Positions 22,982-33,839 of a DNA stretch of 64,000 nucleotides are shown here, piece by piece. Made by a program: the position numbers and the translations under genes. The notes beneath the pieces are model-generated. The model worked only from the letters and a program-made list of their open reading frames with translations. It had not been told where the DNA came from and did no database searches. Origin of the DNA: Echinometra lucunter (lineage: Eukaryota; Echinodermata; Echinoidea; Camarodonta; Echinometridae); the NCBI GenBank assembly GCA_029962745.1, contig CM057157.1:31849234-31913233 (forward strand), in the 5' to 3' direction. Numbering within the stretch: position 1 is the first letter of the stretch; each line of letters begins with the position of its first letter.

Positions 22982-23736
22982 GAGTATGTGCTCCTGTGGG
23001 CGGCCGTCCCCTTTGAGCGGCTGGTGGTGAATAAAAACTAAAAATTGAAAAAATATTTTTGGTATCCCATCAAAAATTACCTTGGACAGTCTCATGTAGG
23101 TTCTAGTGCACCAAAAAACATACTCAGCGAAAGGAGTAAGCATAATGAGTCTCACTGAATATCATTAGAAGTCGACACCACCAGTCACTGACTGAAAAAT
23201 AGCAGTTTCTTATCTTTTAAGTTAAGAAACTTTGACATACTTAAGCCAACGCTTTATTCGTTCAGTTTGATAACTGATTTGATTTTTATTTAAGAAAATG
23301 AAGTCAATGGTCGATATTTTGCTGCAGAAATTCTTATTCATACCAACAGAGAAATAGTTGCATGGGGGTGGCCGCTCACCAGAGCCATTTCTCAAGATGA
23401 GTCCTGTGAGGGCCACCCTATGTGAAACGTGTACAAAATGCAGGTTTTTGTAGGAGATTGCACTCTGCCAAATTTTATGGGTTTCTACAAAATATTATTA
23501 CTTTTCATAAAGTATTGGTGTGTAAAGTATGAAATTTAATATTGATTTTGTTTACTTAGTCACAAATATGGTGCTAAATGCTCGCCAAATGATAGGCGGC
23601 TGCCCACAGGGGTAGGGGCGGCCGCGCACAGGACCCCTAACACCGTTTTGAAAAATGTTTTTTCAATTTTTACAATTTTAGTTTTTATTCACCACCGGCC
23701 GCTCACAGGGGACAGCCACCCAAGGAGCACATACTC
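22982..23736. mobile_element. Tc1/mariner-type MITE
   Basis: Inverted arms of about 75 bp: GAGTATGTGCTCC...gtggtgaataaaaact at the left, and agtttttattcaccac...GGAGCACATACTC at the right. Each end abuts a TA dinucleotide, as expected for Tc1/mariner insertion. 755 bp, no transposase. Confidence 0.72.
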
Positions 23737-23984
23737 TATTCAGTGTCAGTAGGTCTAGACCTAGTCTACCTCTCTTTATTATTTTTTTCCTTCCTTCTGT
23801 GACAGCCACCCAAATTTGCTAACGAGTAACAGAATAAACACACATTGCAATTGCATATTGGGTGGCTGGTGCAAAAGAAAGTCTTGCCATATTCCAGATC
23901 TACATGAAGAGAATCCGCCGTTATTTTTTTCTTGAACGGTTTTTAAACATTTTGCAAATAACCTTAGGCTTAATTGCAGAATCC

Positions 23985-24020
23985 ACTCAGGACGCTGCCA
24001 CGGAGTGGCAGCATCCCGGG
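23985..24020. repeat. short palindrome ACTCAGGACGCTGCCA, copy 1
   Basis: actcaggacgctgcca, five-base loop cggag, then tggcagcatcccggg. An imperfect hairpin related to the perfect one at 32694-32730. Confidence 0.7.
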
Positions 24021-24567
24021 GCTAGGTTTTGGGGTGGCGGGTCACATATAACCGACTCCAAACAGAAGCGTTTTTTCATGCATATAGTGTACGCATGACA
24101 TGCATTTTGTGCACACAAAGCCATAACGTTAAAGCGTCGATCTAGGGCTACGGCTGTCATGTGATGTGGCTATTGTCGACTGTGAAATTATCTCACCCCA
24201 TCTACACTAAAGTTAGTATCTCAAAATAATAATATGATTAAGAACGTGCAATGTTAATTATTTACCGTACTACTACAATCCCACTTACCAGCTTATAATA
24301 TAACTTTTACGATTGCTGCTAATTCTACCCCCACATCAAGACTTCAAGTTGGCTAAATAAGTACCGCATACATACTATGGCACGCCATTAGGGAACAATA
24401 TAAAATATATTTCACTTGAACAAAGATAAGTTTCTCTTTCACTAAACCATTTCACTCCAGCAAATTTATATTTCACTTCTAAAAATGTATTCCACTTTTC
24501 ACAAGAAAGTCATTTTACCTTTCACAAAATTCATTTCACTTTATCACAAAAACGGTTCGGTGTAAAA

Positions 24568-24762
24568 ATGTCAGAGGTAAAAATGTCAGAGGTAAAAATG
24601 TCAGAGGCAAAAATGTCAGAGGTAAAAATGTCAGAGGTAAAAATGTCAGAGGTAAAAATATCAGAGGTAAAAATGTCAGAGGTAAAAATGTCAGAGGAAA
24701 AAATGTCAGAGGTAAAAATGTCAGAGGTAAAAATGTCAGAGATAAAAATGTCAGCTCTGAAA
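24568..24762 (+). repeat. 15-bp minisatellite, left arm array
   Basis: About 13 tandem copies of a 15-bp unit (aaaatgtcagaggta with point changes). Because 15 is a multiple of three it reads as an open frame repeating Met-Ser-Glu-Val-Lys; this is not taken as a protein. Confidence 0.93.
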
Positions 24763-25506
24763 ATGCCGAAGTGAACGTGTTACACGTAAGAATATTGAAT
24801 TTGAAATTAGGAAGAGCACGAGATATTAAAAAAAGAATTCATACTGTATAAATGGATACTCTGTAAAAATGTGTATGTTCGACTGGCCTTCCTGTCTTAC
24901 TCATTTGATGTGAAAGTGATAATGCTGCCCCATTCAACCACCTAATGAGACCAATCTTGTTTTGGCCGGGAGAACATCCTGGTATGTGCGCATTGCCCAA
25001 CAGTGTTTTGATCTTCCGAGCACTTGTTTAGCTGACTCCAAATATAGCAGCAAACGAATGCCCAGTTACCTCTCTGTGTTTAAGATTCGGCCGCTTGACA
25101 CGATTGCACTGTGAAACATATTTATGACAATTTCAACAAGCGATAAATAAATCGCGCCTTTTGGGTAAGAAATGTAGCATGGGATGATGTTCATTATATT
25201 CTTTGTGAGATTAATTAAGTTACAAGATAATATCTAAATGATTTAAGATCTTAAGTGGAATGACAGAATGGTAGATGAACTTAAGAAGGGATATCCACGT
25301 TTGATGTTTTGCTTATGCTAACACAATTATCTAATTGAATAATTCTCTTTAAAAGTTGTGAATTCCGCAGCGTATCGGATGAAATAATACAAAAGGTCGA
25401 GAAATAGATCGAATTAACGATTCAATTTCGCTTACTTCCTATTCTTCCTTACATATAAGGACAATAATATTGAAGCATTCGTTCACGTATACCACGCTTT
25501 ATTGGA

Positions 25507-25528
25507 GTGGGGGGGGGGGGGGGGGGGG
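25507..25528. repeat. poly-G tract in the centre of the TU-like element
   Basis: About 21 consecutive G, then agggagc. Confidence 0.9.
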
Positions 25529-25883
25529 AGGGAGCTTATGAAGAGGAATGTACATATTAAAATCGCGCAGTCGTGTGGAATTTGTGTGGTCAGCTCGTGT
25601 TATACCAACCCAGTTTTTTTCCCACCATCGTTTTTACAATGCCCGTCCCCGCGGTGAAAACGAGGGCAATGCGCGCATACCAAAACGTTCACCCCGCCAA
25701 CATCATAACAGTTATTTCCAAATGGCCAAGACAAGGGCATTCAAGTATAGACACAGTATGTTTACAGAAAATATTTGAATATTTGAATATATCCCACGCC
25801 CCATAATTTCTATAATTCTGTATTCGTACCTGAAACATGTCACTTAAACATTTCCAAATCTGGCATACCTCTGAAATTAATTT

Positions 25884-26250
25884 TTTACCTCTGACATTTT
25901 TACCTCTGACATTTTCAACCTCTGACATTTTTACCTCTGACATTTTTACCTCTGACATTTTTACCTCTGACATTTTTACCTCTGACATTTTTTCCTCTGA
26001 CATTTTTACCTCTGACATTTTTACCTCTGACATTTTTACCTCTGACATTTTTACCTCTGACATTTTTTCCTCTGACATTTTTACCTCTGACATTTTTACC
26101 TCTGACATTTTTACCTCTGACATTTTTACCTCTGACATTTTTTCCTCTGACATTTTTACCTCTGACATTTTTTCCTCTGACATTTTTACCTCTGACATTT
26201 TTTCCTCTGACATTTTTACTTCTGACATTTTTACCTCTGACATTTTTACC
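25884..26250 (-). repeat. 15-bp minisatellite, right arm array
   Basis: About 24 copies of the same unit in reverse orientation (ttacctctgacattt). Variants with gaa in place of gta alternate in a near-regular pattern in its outer third. Confidence 0.93.
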
Positions 26251-26265
26251 TGGCACCACAAAAAC

Positions 26266-26577
26266 ATGTTTCACTTTTTTCCAAACTGCATTTCACTTTT
26301 TCACAAAATTACATTTCAATTTTCACAAAAATTCATTTCACTCAACACCGAAATACTTTTCACTTTTCACAAAAATTCATTTCACTCAACACCGAAATAC
26401 TTTTCACTTTTCACAAAAAAAAAAATAATAATTTCACTCTTGACAACATTACTTTTCACTCTTCACCAAATTTATTTCAGTTTTTCACAGCAATACATTT
26501 TATTTTTCATAAAAATTAATTTCACATTTTCACAAAAAATCATTTCACTTTTCACAAAAATATATTTCACTTTTGAG
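26266..26577. repeat. TTCACTTTTCACAAAAAT array, left arm inner part
   Basis: Diverged tandem units of roughly 20-30 bp containing ttcactttttcacaaaa, forming the inner part of the left arm of the large foldback. Its inverted counterpart is 30630-30945. Confidence 0.8.
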
Positions 26578-26579
26578 TG

Positions 26580-26960
26580 AAAAACGTGAGCTTTTTCTGT
26601 GCATTTTATGTTGCTTCCCGCCAACATCACTCTAGGTGGCATTCGAGCGCATTCACTGCTTCAGTGACTCTTGCTCGTCAGACGTACTACTTGACCAAAC
26701 ACACGAGCAGGAATCGCTGAACCATTCCCACAACTCCACCAGGTAATAATTGAAAACGTTTATTTCATTTTGATTATATTAGTTTTGATATTCTTTTATT
26801 ATTTTCCCTAAGTTCTTTACCGTTATTTATGCTTGTCATTCCATTTGTTTCTGTCTGTTTTTTGTTGTAGAACCCTTGATAAAGGCCTTTGAAGCCGAAA
26901 GCTCGGGATATTAAAAGTGGAATATACAGCTACGTCCTTCGCTGTCTTGCATTTGTCATT
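26580..26960 (+). mobile_element. possible Penelope-like 3' fragment
   Basis: Near its end (26876-26908) are cttgataaaggcctttga and agccgaaagctcggg, a degenerate CUGAUGA / stem II / GAAA hammerhead-like arrangement like that of the element at 14131-14887. No coding remnant was identified, so family assignment is tentative. Confidence 0.4.
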
Positions 26961-26965
26961 ATTTT

Positions 26966-27115
26966 TTGGCAAGATATGAATCTACGTACATTTGCCACAC
27001 TCCACCCAGGTGTTAAGTGTGTACCCGGTAAGAGGCGATAGTCATTGTGATTTGTTTAGCATTGTGAGCACGACTGGATGGAATTAATGCTTCCTTATTG
27101 GGAGTGGAGAGAGTG
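26966..27115 (+). mobile_element. SINE core fragment
   Basis: ggcaagatatgaatctacgt and catttgccacactccaccca match the shared SINE core; the tail ends with gggagtggaga as in the copy at 1080-1340. The tRNA-like head is missing. Confidence 0.6.
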
Positions 27116-27140
27116 TTTTTAACCATATGGATAAGAAATG

Positions 27141-28856
27141 TAACATACATTACCGTCGGTGTCAGTATTGAACAACGATTGACAACAGAAAAGCTGCCAA
27201 ATGAAAAGGGCTTGTAAATCTTGTAAATTGAAGAGATTATATCTGTGGCCTTACATCATTTCCGTAAATTCCACTTAATGCTTAAATGAAACATACGTTA
27301 CCGAAACATACGTTACTGGTCATTTTTTTATTTACAGTTAAATTCGGTAAAATCTTAACTGTACGCTTGTCAACTATTGTATTACCTAGCGCCATCACAC
27401 TAAAGCGACGCTCAGCTACCATAAGGCCAATAATGCCAGTCTACAATCTTATGGTAACGTAGGTTTCTTTAACCAAATAATTGAAAAAAAAAAAGCGGCA
27501 ATGACATGAGATGGACATTTCTTGGCTGGCTTTTTGTAGTAATCAACATCTAAGCTTAAGAGTTGTAAAGTGATGATAACATCTTCAAAATGTATTCAAG
27601 GCAGGATCTCGATCCCTATGTGTTAAAAATGGTAACGTAGGTTACGAAATAATTTGTGGAAGGCTATCACATCTGAATCTTCATTTTTCACTCAAAATTC
27701 ATTTTTATTGTAAATTCTCTTTTTCCAAAAATCTCTTTTCATTATCACATAAAGGTCAAGGGACGAAAGGAACATGGGGGAGGGGGAGAGAGCTTAAATT
27801 CAAGCAGAACATATATAGGAACAGAAACAAAGAAAAACTAAAGCCATGTTCCGATAGCAGAATGTGAGAACAGGAAAGCAAGATAATAGATGATAAGCAG
27901 ATTAAAAAAGACAATACAAAAGAGCAAATAAAAAATAATAATAATGAATAAAATAGAAAATACACTTTCCAAAGGTTACATGAAGAGGATTATATTGATC
28001 TGCCTAATGACGCAGAGGACAAGCGATTTTGATCACTCCCTCGAGTGGTTTTGCGTATTTAATTATCATGATTATTGTTACTTATAAGAAACATACGTTA
28101 CTGCTTTTAAAGTGACATAAGGTTCCTTAGCAATATCAAAATGGACATTATTGGGTGATTATGTATGTAAGATACGTTTTGTGCAAATGTTTTTGTATAA
28201 TGAATAGAATAGCTAGTCAGAAATAAACAAAAAACAGGAAATGGAAATTGGTTATACACAAACCAATCTTTCTGATTTGCTTGGCTTATTATCATGTTTA
28301 TTACATAATCAAACATGCTACTAATTATCATTTTTATGTACGAACACGTCATCCTCACTTTGGAATGAGAACTTTGTATCTATATAGTGTAGTTGTAAAG
28401 TTAATATTGGGTTACTTACTGAAACCGCTGGACTTTCGTAGGTTATTGTTGATTGTTAAGTTTTGGTAACATTCGTGACTGCTTAAGTGAAACATACGTT
28501 ACCATATGAAACATTGAAATAAGTTCCTTATGATATTCTAAGAGATATTGATTAATTTATGGCTGACATATGCGTCCATATGGAAAATTTGGGAATTGAT
28601 ATGGCGTATATGTTGAAATTTTCAACATATATACCAAACAAGTGAAACCACATGCGTGCGCAGATTCTTCCACATTTGTTTATACTGAATTCAAATTGAT
28701 TTGAAATATTCACATGAAAGGAAAATTGAAAAATTTCTTTGGCATTAGAGCTGTCTCAGGAACAGTACAGATAGTGATGAAAAGTTAGTAGAAAAGTGCA
28801 TTCCTTAGCTAACTTAATGATGTAGACAAGACTGAGGGAGAAGTAACGTATGTTAC
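27141..28856. repeat. dispersed AAACATACGTTAC motif cluster
   Basis: gaaacatacgttac occurs near 27289, 27303, 28088 and 28489 (two of these share the longer gcttaantgaaacatacgtt). Related forms are at 27141 (aacatacattac), 27453 and 27631 (ggtaacgtaggtt), 28465 (ggtaacattcg) and 28843 (gtaacgtatgttac). The spacing is irregular (15 to several hundred bp). The core matches the CAGATACGTTAC cluster at 13.3-14.1 kb. Confidence 0.65.
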
Positions 28857-29021
28857 AAGAGCAGAAAATTACCTCTCCACTTTTATTAGTTCTGCAATAA
28901 AAAGTTCACAGTATTACGTGCTCATATCTTTTATTTTCAAAATTTATATTGTCATCTTTCATTTTTTAGTCTACTTAGCTATTTTGAGAATTAAGTTGAA
29001 TTTTCCGAAATTCTAACTTCC

Positions 29022-29675
29022 CAATTCGTCCCTGTTTTCACGAAGTGACGGATGAGCGCGCAACTTAAAAAAAGTTAGTTTTGAGTAAATCGCTTTCAAA
29101 GTTTCAAACCTCAATCTCAACCTCTTTCATGTATGAAGGGTGAATAAATTTTATATCCTCGTATAGGGCATATTCTGGACAACGTTCATTATCAATCATT
29201 TGCATATTCCTTTTATATTTTAGAAGAAAACGAGGTGTAAACAATGCCGTCATTTTGTGAAAACAAGAAATTCAAGGTCCAACTGTGATTTTGTTTTCAC
29301 GAAGTGACGGATCTCAGCCAAACGCGTGTTAAACAAATGGGACTTGATGAGCGCGCATTTGACCTAATTGTGCGCGATCACGTATTCAAAGCGAAGACGC
29401 GCTTTTATTTTTTTCACGAAGTGACGGAACTCAGCCGCACACGTAAAACATACGGGGCGGCTGAAAGCCGTCACTTCGTCAAAACAGAAAATCCTTTTAA
29501 GGGGTATTTTCTTGTTGACGCATTGCCATAGTTACGTAATGAGACATTATTACGGTCTGAAACTCTGTGAGGTTCAAGATGTTAGTGAAAGATGTCCAAA
29601 AATGCAAAAAACTCAAAATTGAAAAATCTGCAATTTTCCTCGTATCCGTCACTTCGTGAAAACAGGGACGAATTG
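29022..29675. mobile_element. MITE with perfect 31-bp inverted termini
   Basis: The first and last 31 bases are perfect inverted copies (caattcgtccctgttttc... against ...gaaaacagggacgaattg). The termini contain TTTTCACGAAGTGACGGA, and three further copies of this word lie inside (29294, 29411 and, inverted, 29468). 654 bp, non-coding. The outermost AATT on each side could be a 4-bp target duplication or part of the palindromic terminus. Confidence 0.8.
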
Positions 29676-29754
29676 TACATTTTTAGTGGTTTTGACCCAG
29701 ACACGTCTCAGAGAGATGGATTAGGCGCTACATTAATGCAGAATATGTAAAAAT

Positions 29755-30095
29755 CATGAGCAGAAGCCTCAACCTCCCTTAGCCCCCTCCCTCAGCTAGC
29801 TTCACCAGATAAACACCCCCAAACAGAGTAACAAAAACGGGAGAAGCAGCATCCCTCATTCACCCTGCATAAACCTGGATAAATTTGCATAATTAATGAA
29901 CTTCAAAATAATTTGCAGAAGACTCCAAACCCCCACCAAGCCCCACATGGTAAAAAAAAAAGCAAAACCAAAGTCCACCTGTATAAGTAGCATCCCTTGT
30001 TCACCCTGCATATAAACCTGCATAATGAACTTCAAAATTAAGCGCAAAAGCCTCAAAGCCCCCCTCCCCCAGCCCCATCAGACCAAACAGAATAA
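29755..30095. repeat. tandem repeat of about 140 bp, 2-3 copies
   Basis: ttcaccctgcataaacctg recurs (29857; 30000 with a tata insertion), each followed by ataatgaacttcaaaat and gcagaagcctcaaa-like blocks. Confidence 0.65.
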
Positions 30096-30189
30096 CAAAA
30101 CAAGACCGATGCGAAACAGAGAAGCAAAATGACAAAAAACGTGCGAAAATATATTTCAAAACATACCCCTGTTTGCGAATAGCGCCAAG

Positions 30190-30500
30190 CTACTATAGCA
30201 GCTGCCTAGCGAAGCTCGCCAATAGCGCCTCCTTTAGGCCGAGAAAAAAGAGGAACATATTTTTTGGCAGAGTGAAATGGTTTCGGTGAGAGAGAGAGAG
30301 TTTTTGGCGAGAGGAAGAGGAATGAATTTTACGTACACCATCGATATATAAAAAACGTACATGAGCTAGCTCGCTAAGCCGGAGCTAAGCTCACCAAGGC
30401 CGACCAAGCTCCCTTTAGGCCGATAAAAAAGAGGAACATGCTTTTTTGGCAGAGAGTGAAATGGTTTTGGTGTAAGAGAAAAAGGAGTACGTACATGATC
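30190..30500. repeat. duplicated block with tttaggccga and agagtgaaatggttt
   Basis: tttaggccgagaaaaaagag then ggcagagtgaaatggttt (30233-30287) is repeated at 30413-30470. A GA run lies at 30288-30302. Confidence 0.65.
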
Positions 30501-30629
30501 AAAGGCGTGGCGCGTGACAAGCCAAGTTGGTACCTAGAAAACAAGCCTATACGATACTAGGTAGAGGCTAGAGATCAATTCATTGGATTGTATTCCAACA
30601 AAAATAAAATATTCTTTTTGCTGAAAGTG

Positions 30630-31113
30630 AAATGATTTTTTTTTTCTCTCAAAAGTGAAATATATATTTGTGAAAAGTGATATATATTTTCGTGAAAAGT
30701 GAAAAGATTTTTTTTGTGAAAAAGTGAAATTAATTTTTATGAAAATTAAAATGTATTGCTGTGAAAAAGTGAAATGAATTTCGATGAAGAGTGAAAAGTA
30801 ATTTTGTGAAGAGTGAAATGATTTTTTTTTGTAAAAAGTGAAAAGTATTTTGCTGTTGAGTGAACTGAATTTTTGTGAGAAGTGAAATGCAATTTTGTGA
30901 AAAAAAATGAAATGCATTTTGGAAAAAAGTGAAACATATTTTTGTGATAAAGTGAAAAGAATTTTGGGAAAAATGAAATGACTTTCTTGTGAAAAGTGGA
31001 ATATATTTTTAGAATTGAAATATAAATTTACTGGAGTGAAGTGGTTTAGTGAAAGAGATTATATTTATTCAAGTGAAATATATATTGTATTGATTCCGTA
31101 ATGGCGTGCCATA
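30630..31113. repeat. right arm of the large foldback
   Basis: Continuous inverted counterpart of 24376-24553 plus 26266-26577. It shows the sequence of the arm before the TU-like insertion. Confidence 0.8.
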
Positions 31114-32690
31114 ATGTACTCGTCGCTATAGACGCGAGATGGATCTATAAAGTTAGATGCATCTAGCTAGCACAGGGCTGTCATGCATCAGACACTAACC
31201 TACCTATCGTAGACTCTAAGTTAGACAGTATGCATCATAATTTATGGGAGTGAATCATGCCTTTGTCTATTCCGGTAAGTTTTCAATTTCATTGCTGATT
31301 GTTGTAACGTAATGGCCGCCAAATCGTGAAATAAGTTCCCTCTCATTCATGTCATTTGGTTTATTGTGTAGCCTAGGCCTAACTTTTTTAATTGGATTGA
31401 AGCTTTCCTTAACTTAACTTGGATGGAGAGAGCGTCAGCGGGTAACTTAGCTCTAGATCTAGACCTATCTAACGTTACCCGTTAACCCATGGAAGTACAG
31501 TCATGACAGTGTCACCTTTAGGAGGCACTTTTGCAGTATCTGTTAGTCCAGAATGTTGGGCAGTACATGTCATACATGAGCAGAAAGAGAAAAATGCACT
31601 GAGAAATTTGAGCCCATTATTCCCATCTTGAATAAGAGCAGTTTAAGTGTAACTAGATCTAGGCCTAATCTTTAAATTGGCAATGCAGTAAATAATATAT
31701 AGAGGTCTAGAATCTAATCACTATTTCCTGAAAATACACACAAAAGCTATTGAAGCTTTTCCACCGCAATGACTAACGTTAATACTATGGAGTACAAGCT
31801 GGCAAACCCGGAGAAGGGGGACCGGAACGCGCATTGTGTGCAAGCAAATGCAGCCCAGTGGCAGCGGCGACAGGGACGATCTACAAGATTCAGCGATGAA
31901 ACATTTGTGAATTTGAGAACATTTCTGGCCAAAATGAAAATTATTTCCATCACATAACCAAAAATCTGAAAGCCGAGAGGACCATGTAATATATAAGAAC
32001 ATAATTACCCGATCAAAACATTTTAGATTCATTTTGAACTCGATTATGGACTTGTCACATACCCTGACTCTCGGCTGTCTCTGCCAATCTCTGCACTGTA
32101 CAAATGGCACGCGCGCGCATTCCGATCCCCTAATCTCTGGGTTTGCCTACAAGCTTATCTCAGATATACTGCCCTTCATCGAATGGAAGCTAGGTGCCTA
32201 CCTTTGCAGGGCTCTCCAGCTCAAACTACACAAGATAGACCTAGATCTAGGTCTTACTTCTTCTACTTCTACTTCTACAGGAATACTCCGCAGGATTCAT
32301 AAGTCATGATGGAATACTAACACTTATACTTATTCTTATACTTATACTAATTATAAAGAAATATGATGAAATTTAAGATACTTTCACAAAGTACGGTTAG
32401 TGTTTGATTCCATTAGGGGAAAGAATGGTAAAAAAAATGAGTCTTTATCCTCCCAGATCTTCAATTGATCTTTTTCACAGGCTGTTGTTAGTTTGCAAAT
32501 GTGCATGCGCAAGTTCGAGATTTGTTTTTGCTATGCGAAATGGCGATCGCCGGAATGGCTTCAACTTGGCATGCAAAAAGGGAAATTTCATGGATTCTAG
32601 ACACATTTAGGGTGAATATGATTTCCAAACAGAATATTTAAGATACATGTAGTAGCATTGTATAGATCTATATATTTTATCAAAATCTTA
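31114..32690. other. intergenic, no gene supported
   Basis: A short open frame at 31769-31957 has plausible composition but no homology I recognise and no convincing splice context. ATG CCT TTG TCT ATT CCG followed by gtaagt at 31257 looks like a tiny first exon but has no downstream partner. Left unannotated. Confidence 0.35.
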
Positions 32691-32693
32691 CTT

Positions 32694-32730
32694 ACTCAGG
32701 ACGCTGCCATCCCGTGGCAGCGTCCTGAGT
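32694..32730. repeat. perfect 16-bp-arm palindrome ACTCAGGACGCTGCCA
   Basis: actcaggacgctgcca, five-base loop tcccg, tggcagcgtcctgagt. Perfect inverted repeat located about 95 bp before a SINE. A relative is at 23985-24020. Confidence 0.85.
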
Positions 32731-32825
32731 GAAACCACTGCTTCTCGGTGGAGCTCTCATCTGCCACAGTGAAAACTCCTACAAATAACATTTTCTTAAG
32801 GCCCGGACAGTGCAAATTGCTGACG

Positions 32826-33045
32826 GTAGAGGTGTTGTGGCTCAGTGGATAAGTCTCTGGACTTTGAACCGCAAGGTCCGGGGTTCGAATCCCTGCTGCA
32901 GCACTAATGTCCTTTGGCAAGATATGAATCTACATTTGTCAGGTCTTTCAGATGGTAATGTTAAAGGTCGGTCCCAGACATAGATAATCATATTTGATTG
33001 ATACACGTCTGTAAAAACCAATTCAACAACAACAACAACAGCAAT
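32826..33045 (+). mobile_element. tRNA-derived SINE, best-preserved copy
   Basis: Box A-like tggctcagtggataagtc (32838) and box B ggttcgaatccc (32881) are about 43 bases apart, then the core ggcaagatatgaatctacat, and a (CAA)n 3' end at 33027-33042. The tRNA-like head lacks a closed acceptor stem, and the family core follows directly, so it is a SINE and not a tRNA gene. Confidence 0.82.
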
Positions 33046-33121
33046 AGGAAGTAGTGTTCTCTGTCCAATTTCAGTTCACTATTTCAGTTTCACCTTTTTT
33101 CTTTACTCTTTTAAAAAAATT

Positions 33122-33206
33122 CTTGACTTACCAAGCCTGACGAGACTTGAACCCATAACCATTCCCTTCTCAAGACCGATGCGCTACCTATTGCTCTAGT
33201 GAAAGT
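33122..33206 (-). mobile_element. tRNA-like fragment, probable SINE head
   Basis: On the minus strand: tagagcaataggtagcgc (box A-like), then gggttcaagtctcgtcagg (box B-like). The flanks do not form an acceptor stem. Could be a decayed tRNA pseudogene. Confidence 0.45.
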
Positions 33207-33369
33207 GATGGGTCTCCTAATAATTGTAAAGTTGTTGTTGTCATTTCGTTTTTTGGCGCTTGTCATTCAAGAGTGAATATTTACTGCCTTTTTCTCTTTT
33301 TTTTCTTTCAAATATATATTTTTTTGAAGAGATATGATTGGTTATCAAATTTTAAGCTTTCAATTTTAG

Positions 33370-33830
33370 CTCGCATTCAGTGGTCGCAAATTTCGCGACT
33401 TGGCCGTGAAATTCATGGTGCACATGACCTGTTGTTGAGCTTACTTCAGGGTCACCATACGTATGGCTGTTTCCTCAGGCTGGAGCTATGGTCATGTGGA
33501 TACAGCCACACGCGTGTGGCCGTAAGCTCGAGACGCGTGTGTGGCTGTATACACTGCTTTTTTTTATGACCCTGGTGGCCCTGAAGTACGCTCGACATGT
33601 CATGTTGCCATGAATTTCGCAGCCAAGTTGCAAAATTCATTACCAAAAGTCGCAAAGTTCGCAACCACGAGTCGCAAAGTTTGTGTCCAAAGTCGTCAAC
33701 TTTGTGGTCAAGTCACAAAGTTTGCGTCCAGTGGTCTTGAATTTCACTACTTGGCCACAAATTTCACGGTGCATATGACCTGTCGTCGAGCATACTTTGG
33801 GGCTACCATATATCACCGCTCTTGCTCCTC
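33370..33830. repeat. repeats of GTCGCAAAGTT words around a foldback palindrome
   Basis: ggtgcacatgacctgttgtt (33418) and ggtgcatatgacctgtcgtc (33768) are diverged direct copies. Between them gtcgcaaagttcgcaac-like words repeat about every 20-30 bp. gtggatacagccacacgcgt (33484) with its neighbours forms a palindrome shared with 22.0-22.5 kb. Confidence 0.6.
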
Positions 33831-33839
33831 CATCTCACA

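Larger units (their letters stand above)
24554..26257. mobile_element. TU-like foldback element with 15-bp tandem arms
   Basis: Both ends are arrays of the 15-bp unit taaaaatgtcagagg in inverted orientation: about 13 units at 24568-24762 and about 24 units at 25884-26250. They surround a 1.1-kb unique centre. Terminal sequences GGTTCGGTGTAAAAATG and CATTTTTACCTGGCACC are imperfect inverted matches. It is flanked by the 8-bp duplication acaaaaac (24546-24553 and 26258-26265). The empty site is seen in the opposite arm of the enclosing element (near 30949). I recall sea-urchin TU elements as foldbacks whose outer arms are 15-bp tandem repeats and that make 8-bp duplications. Confidence 0.82.
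24376..31113. mobile_element. large composite foldback element
   Basis: Ends tatggcacgccatta (24376-24390) and taatggcgtgccata (31099-31113) are perfect inverted copies. Behind each end lies an arm of about 480 bp built from diverged units of ttcacttttcacaaaaat. In the right arm (30630-31113) it is continuous; in the left arm it is split (24376-24553 and 26266-26577) by the TU-like element. The interior (26580-30620) holds other repeats and no gene. Foldback elements with internally repetitive arms are the closest known type. No flanking duplication was recognised. Confidence 0.72.

Noticed and set aside
24568..26260. CRISPR-like repeat arrays
   Set aside because: The repeats are 15 bp, directly tandem and without unique spacers, in a eukaryotic intron-rich context.
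25689..26267. 192-codon open frame repeating Met-Ser-Glu-Val-Lys on the minus strand (and 247 codons on the plus strand)
   Set aside because: It is the translation of the 15-bp minisatellite. Any array with a unit divisible by three and no stop stays open; frames on both strands are open at once.
31257..31285. Possible short first exon ATG CCT TTG TCT ATT CCG with donor gtaagt
   Set aside because: No promoter evidence and no downstream exon with matching phase.
32838..32895. Functional tRNA gene
   Set aside because: Box A and box B are present, but the acceptor stem does not close and a SINE core follows directly.
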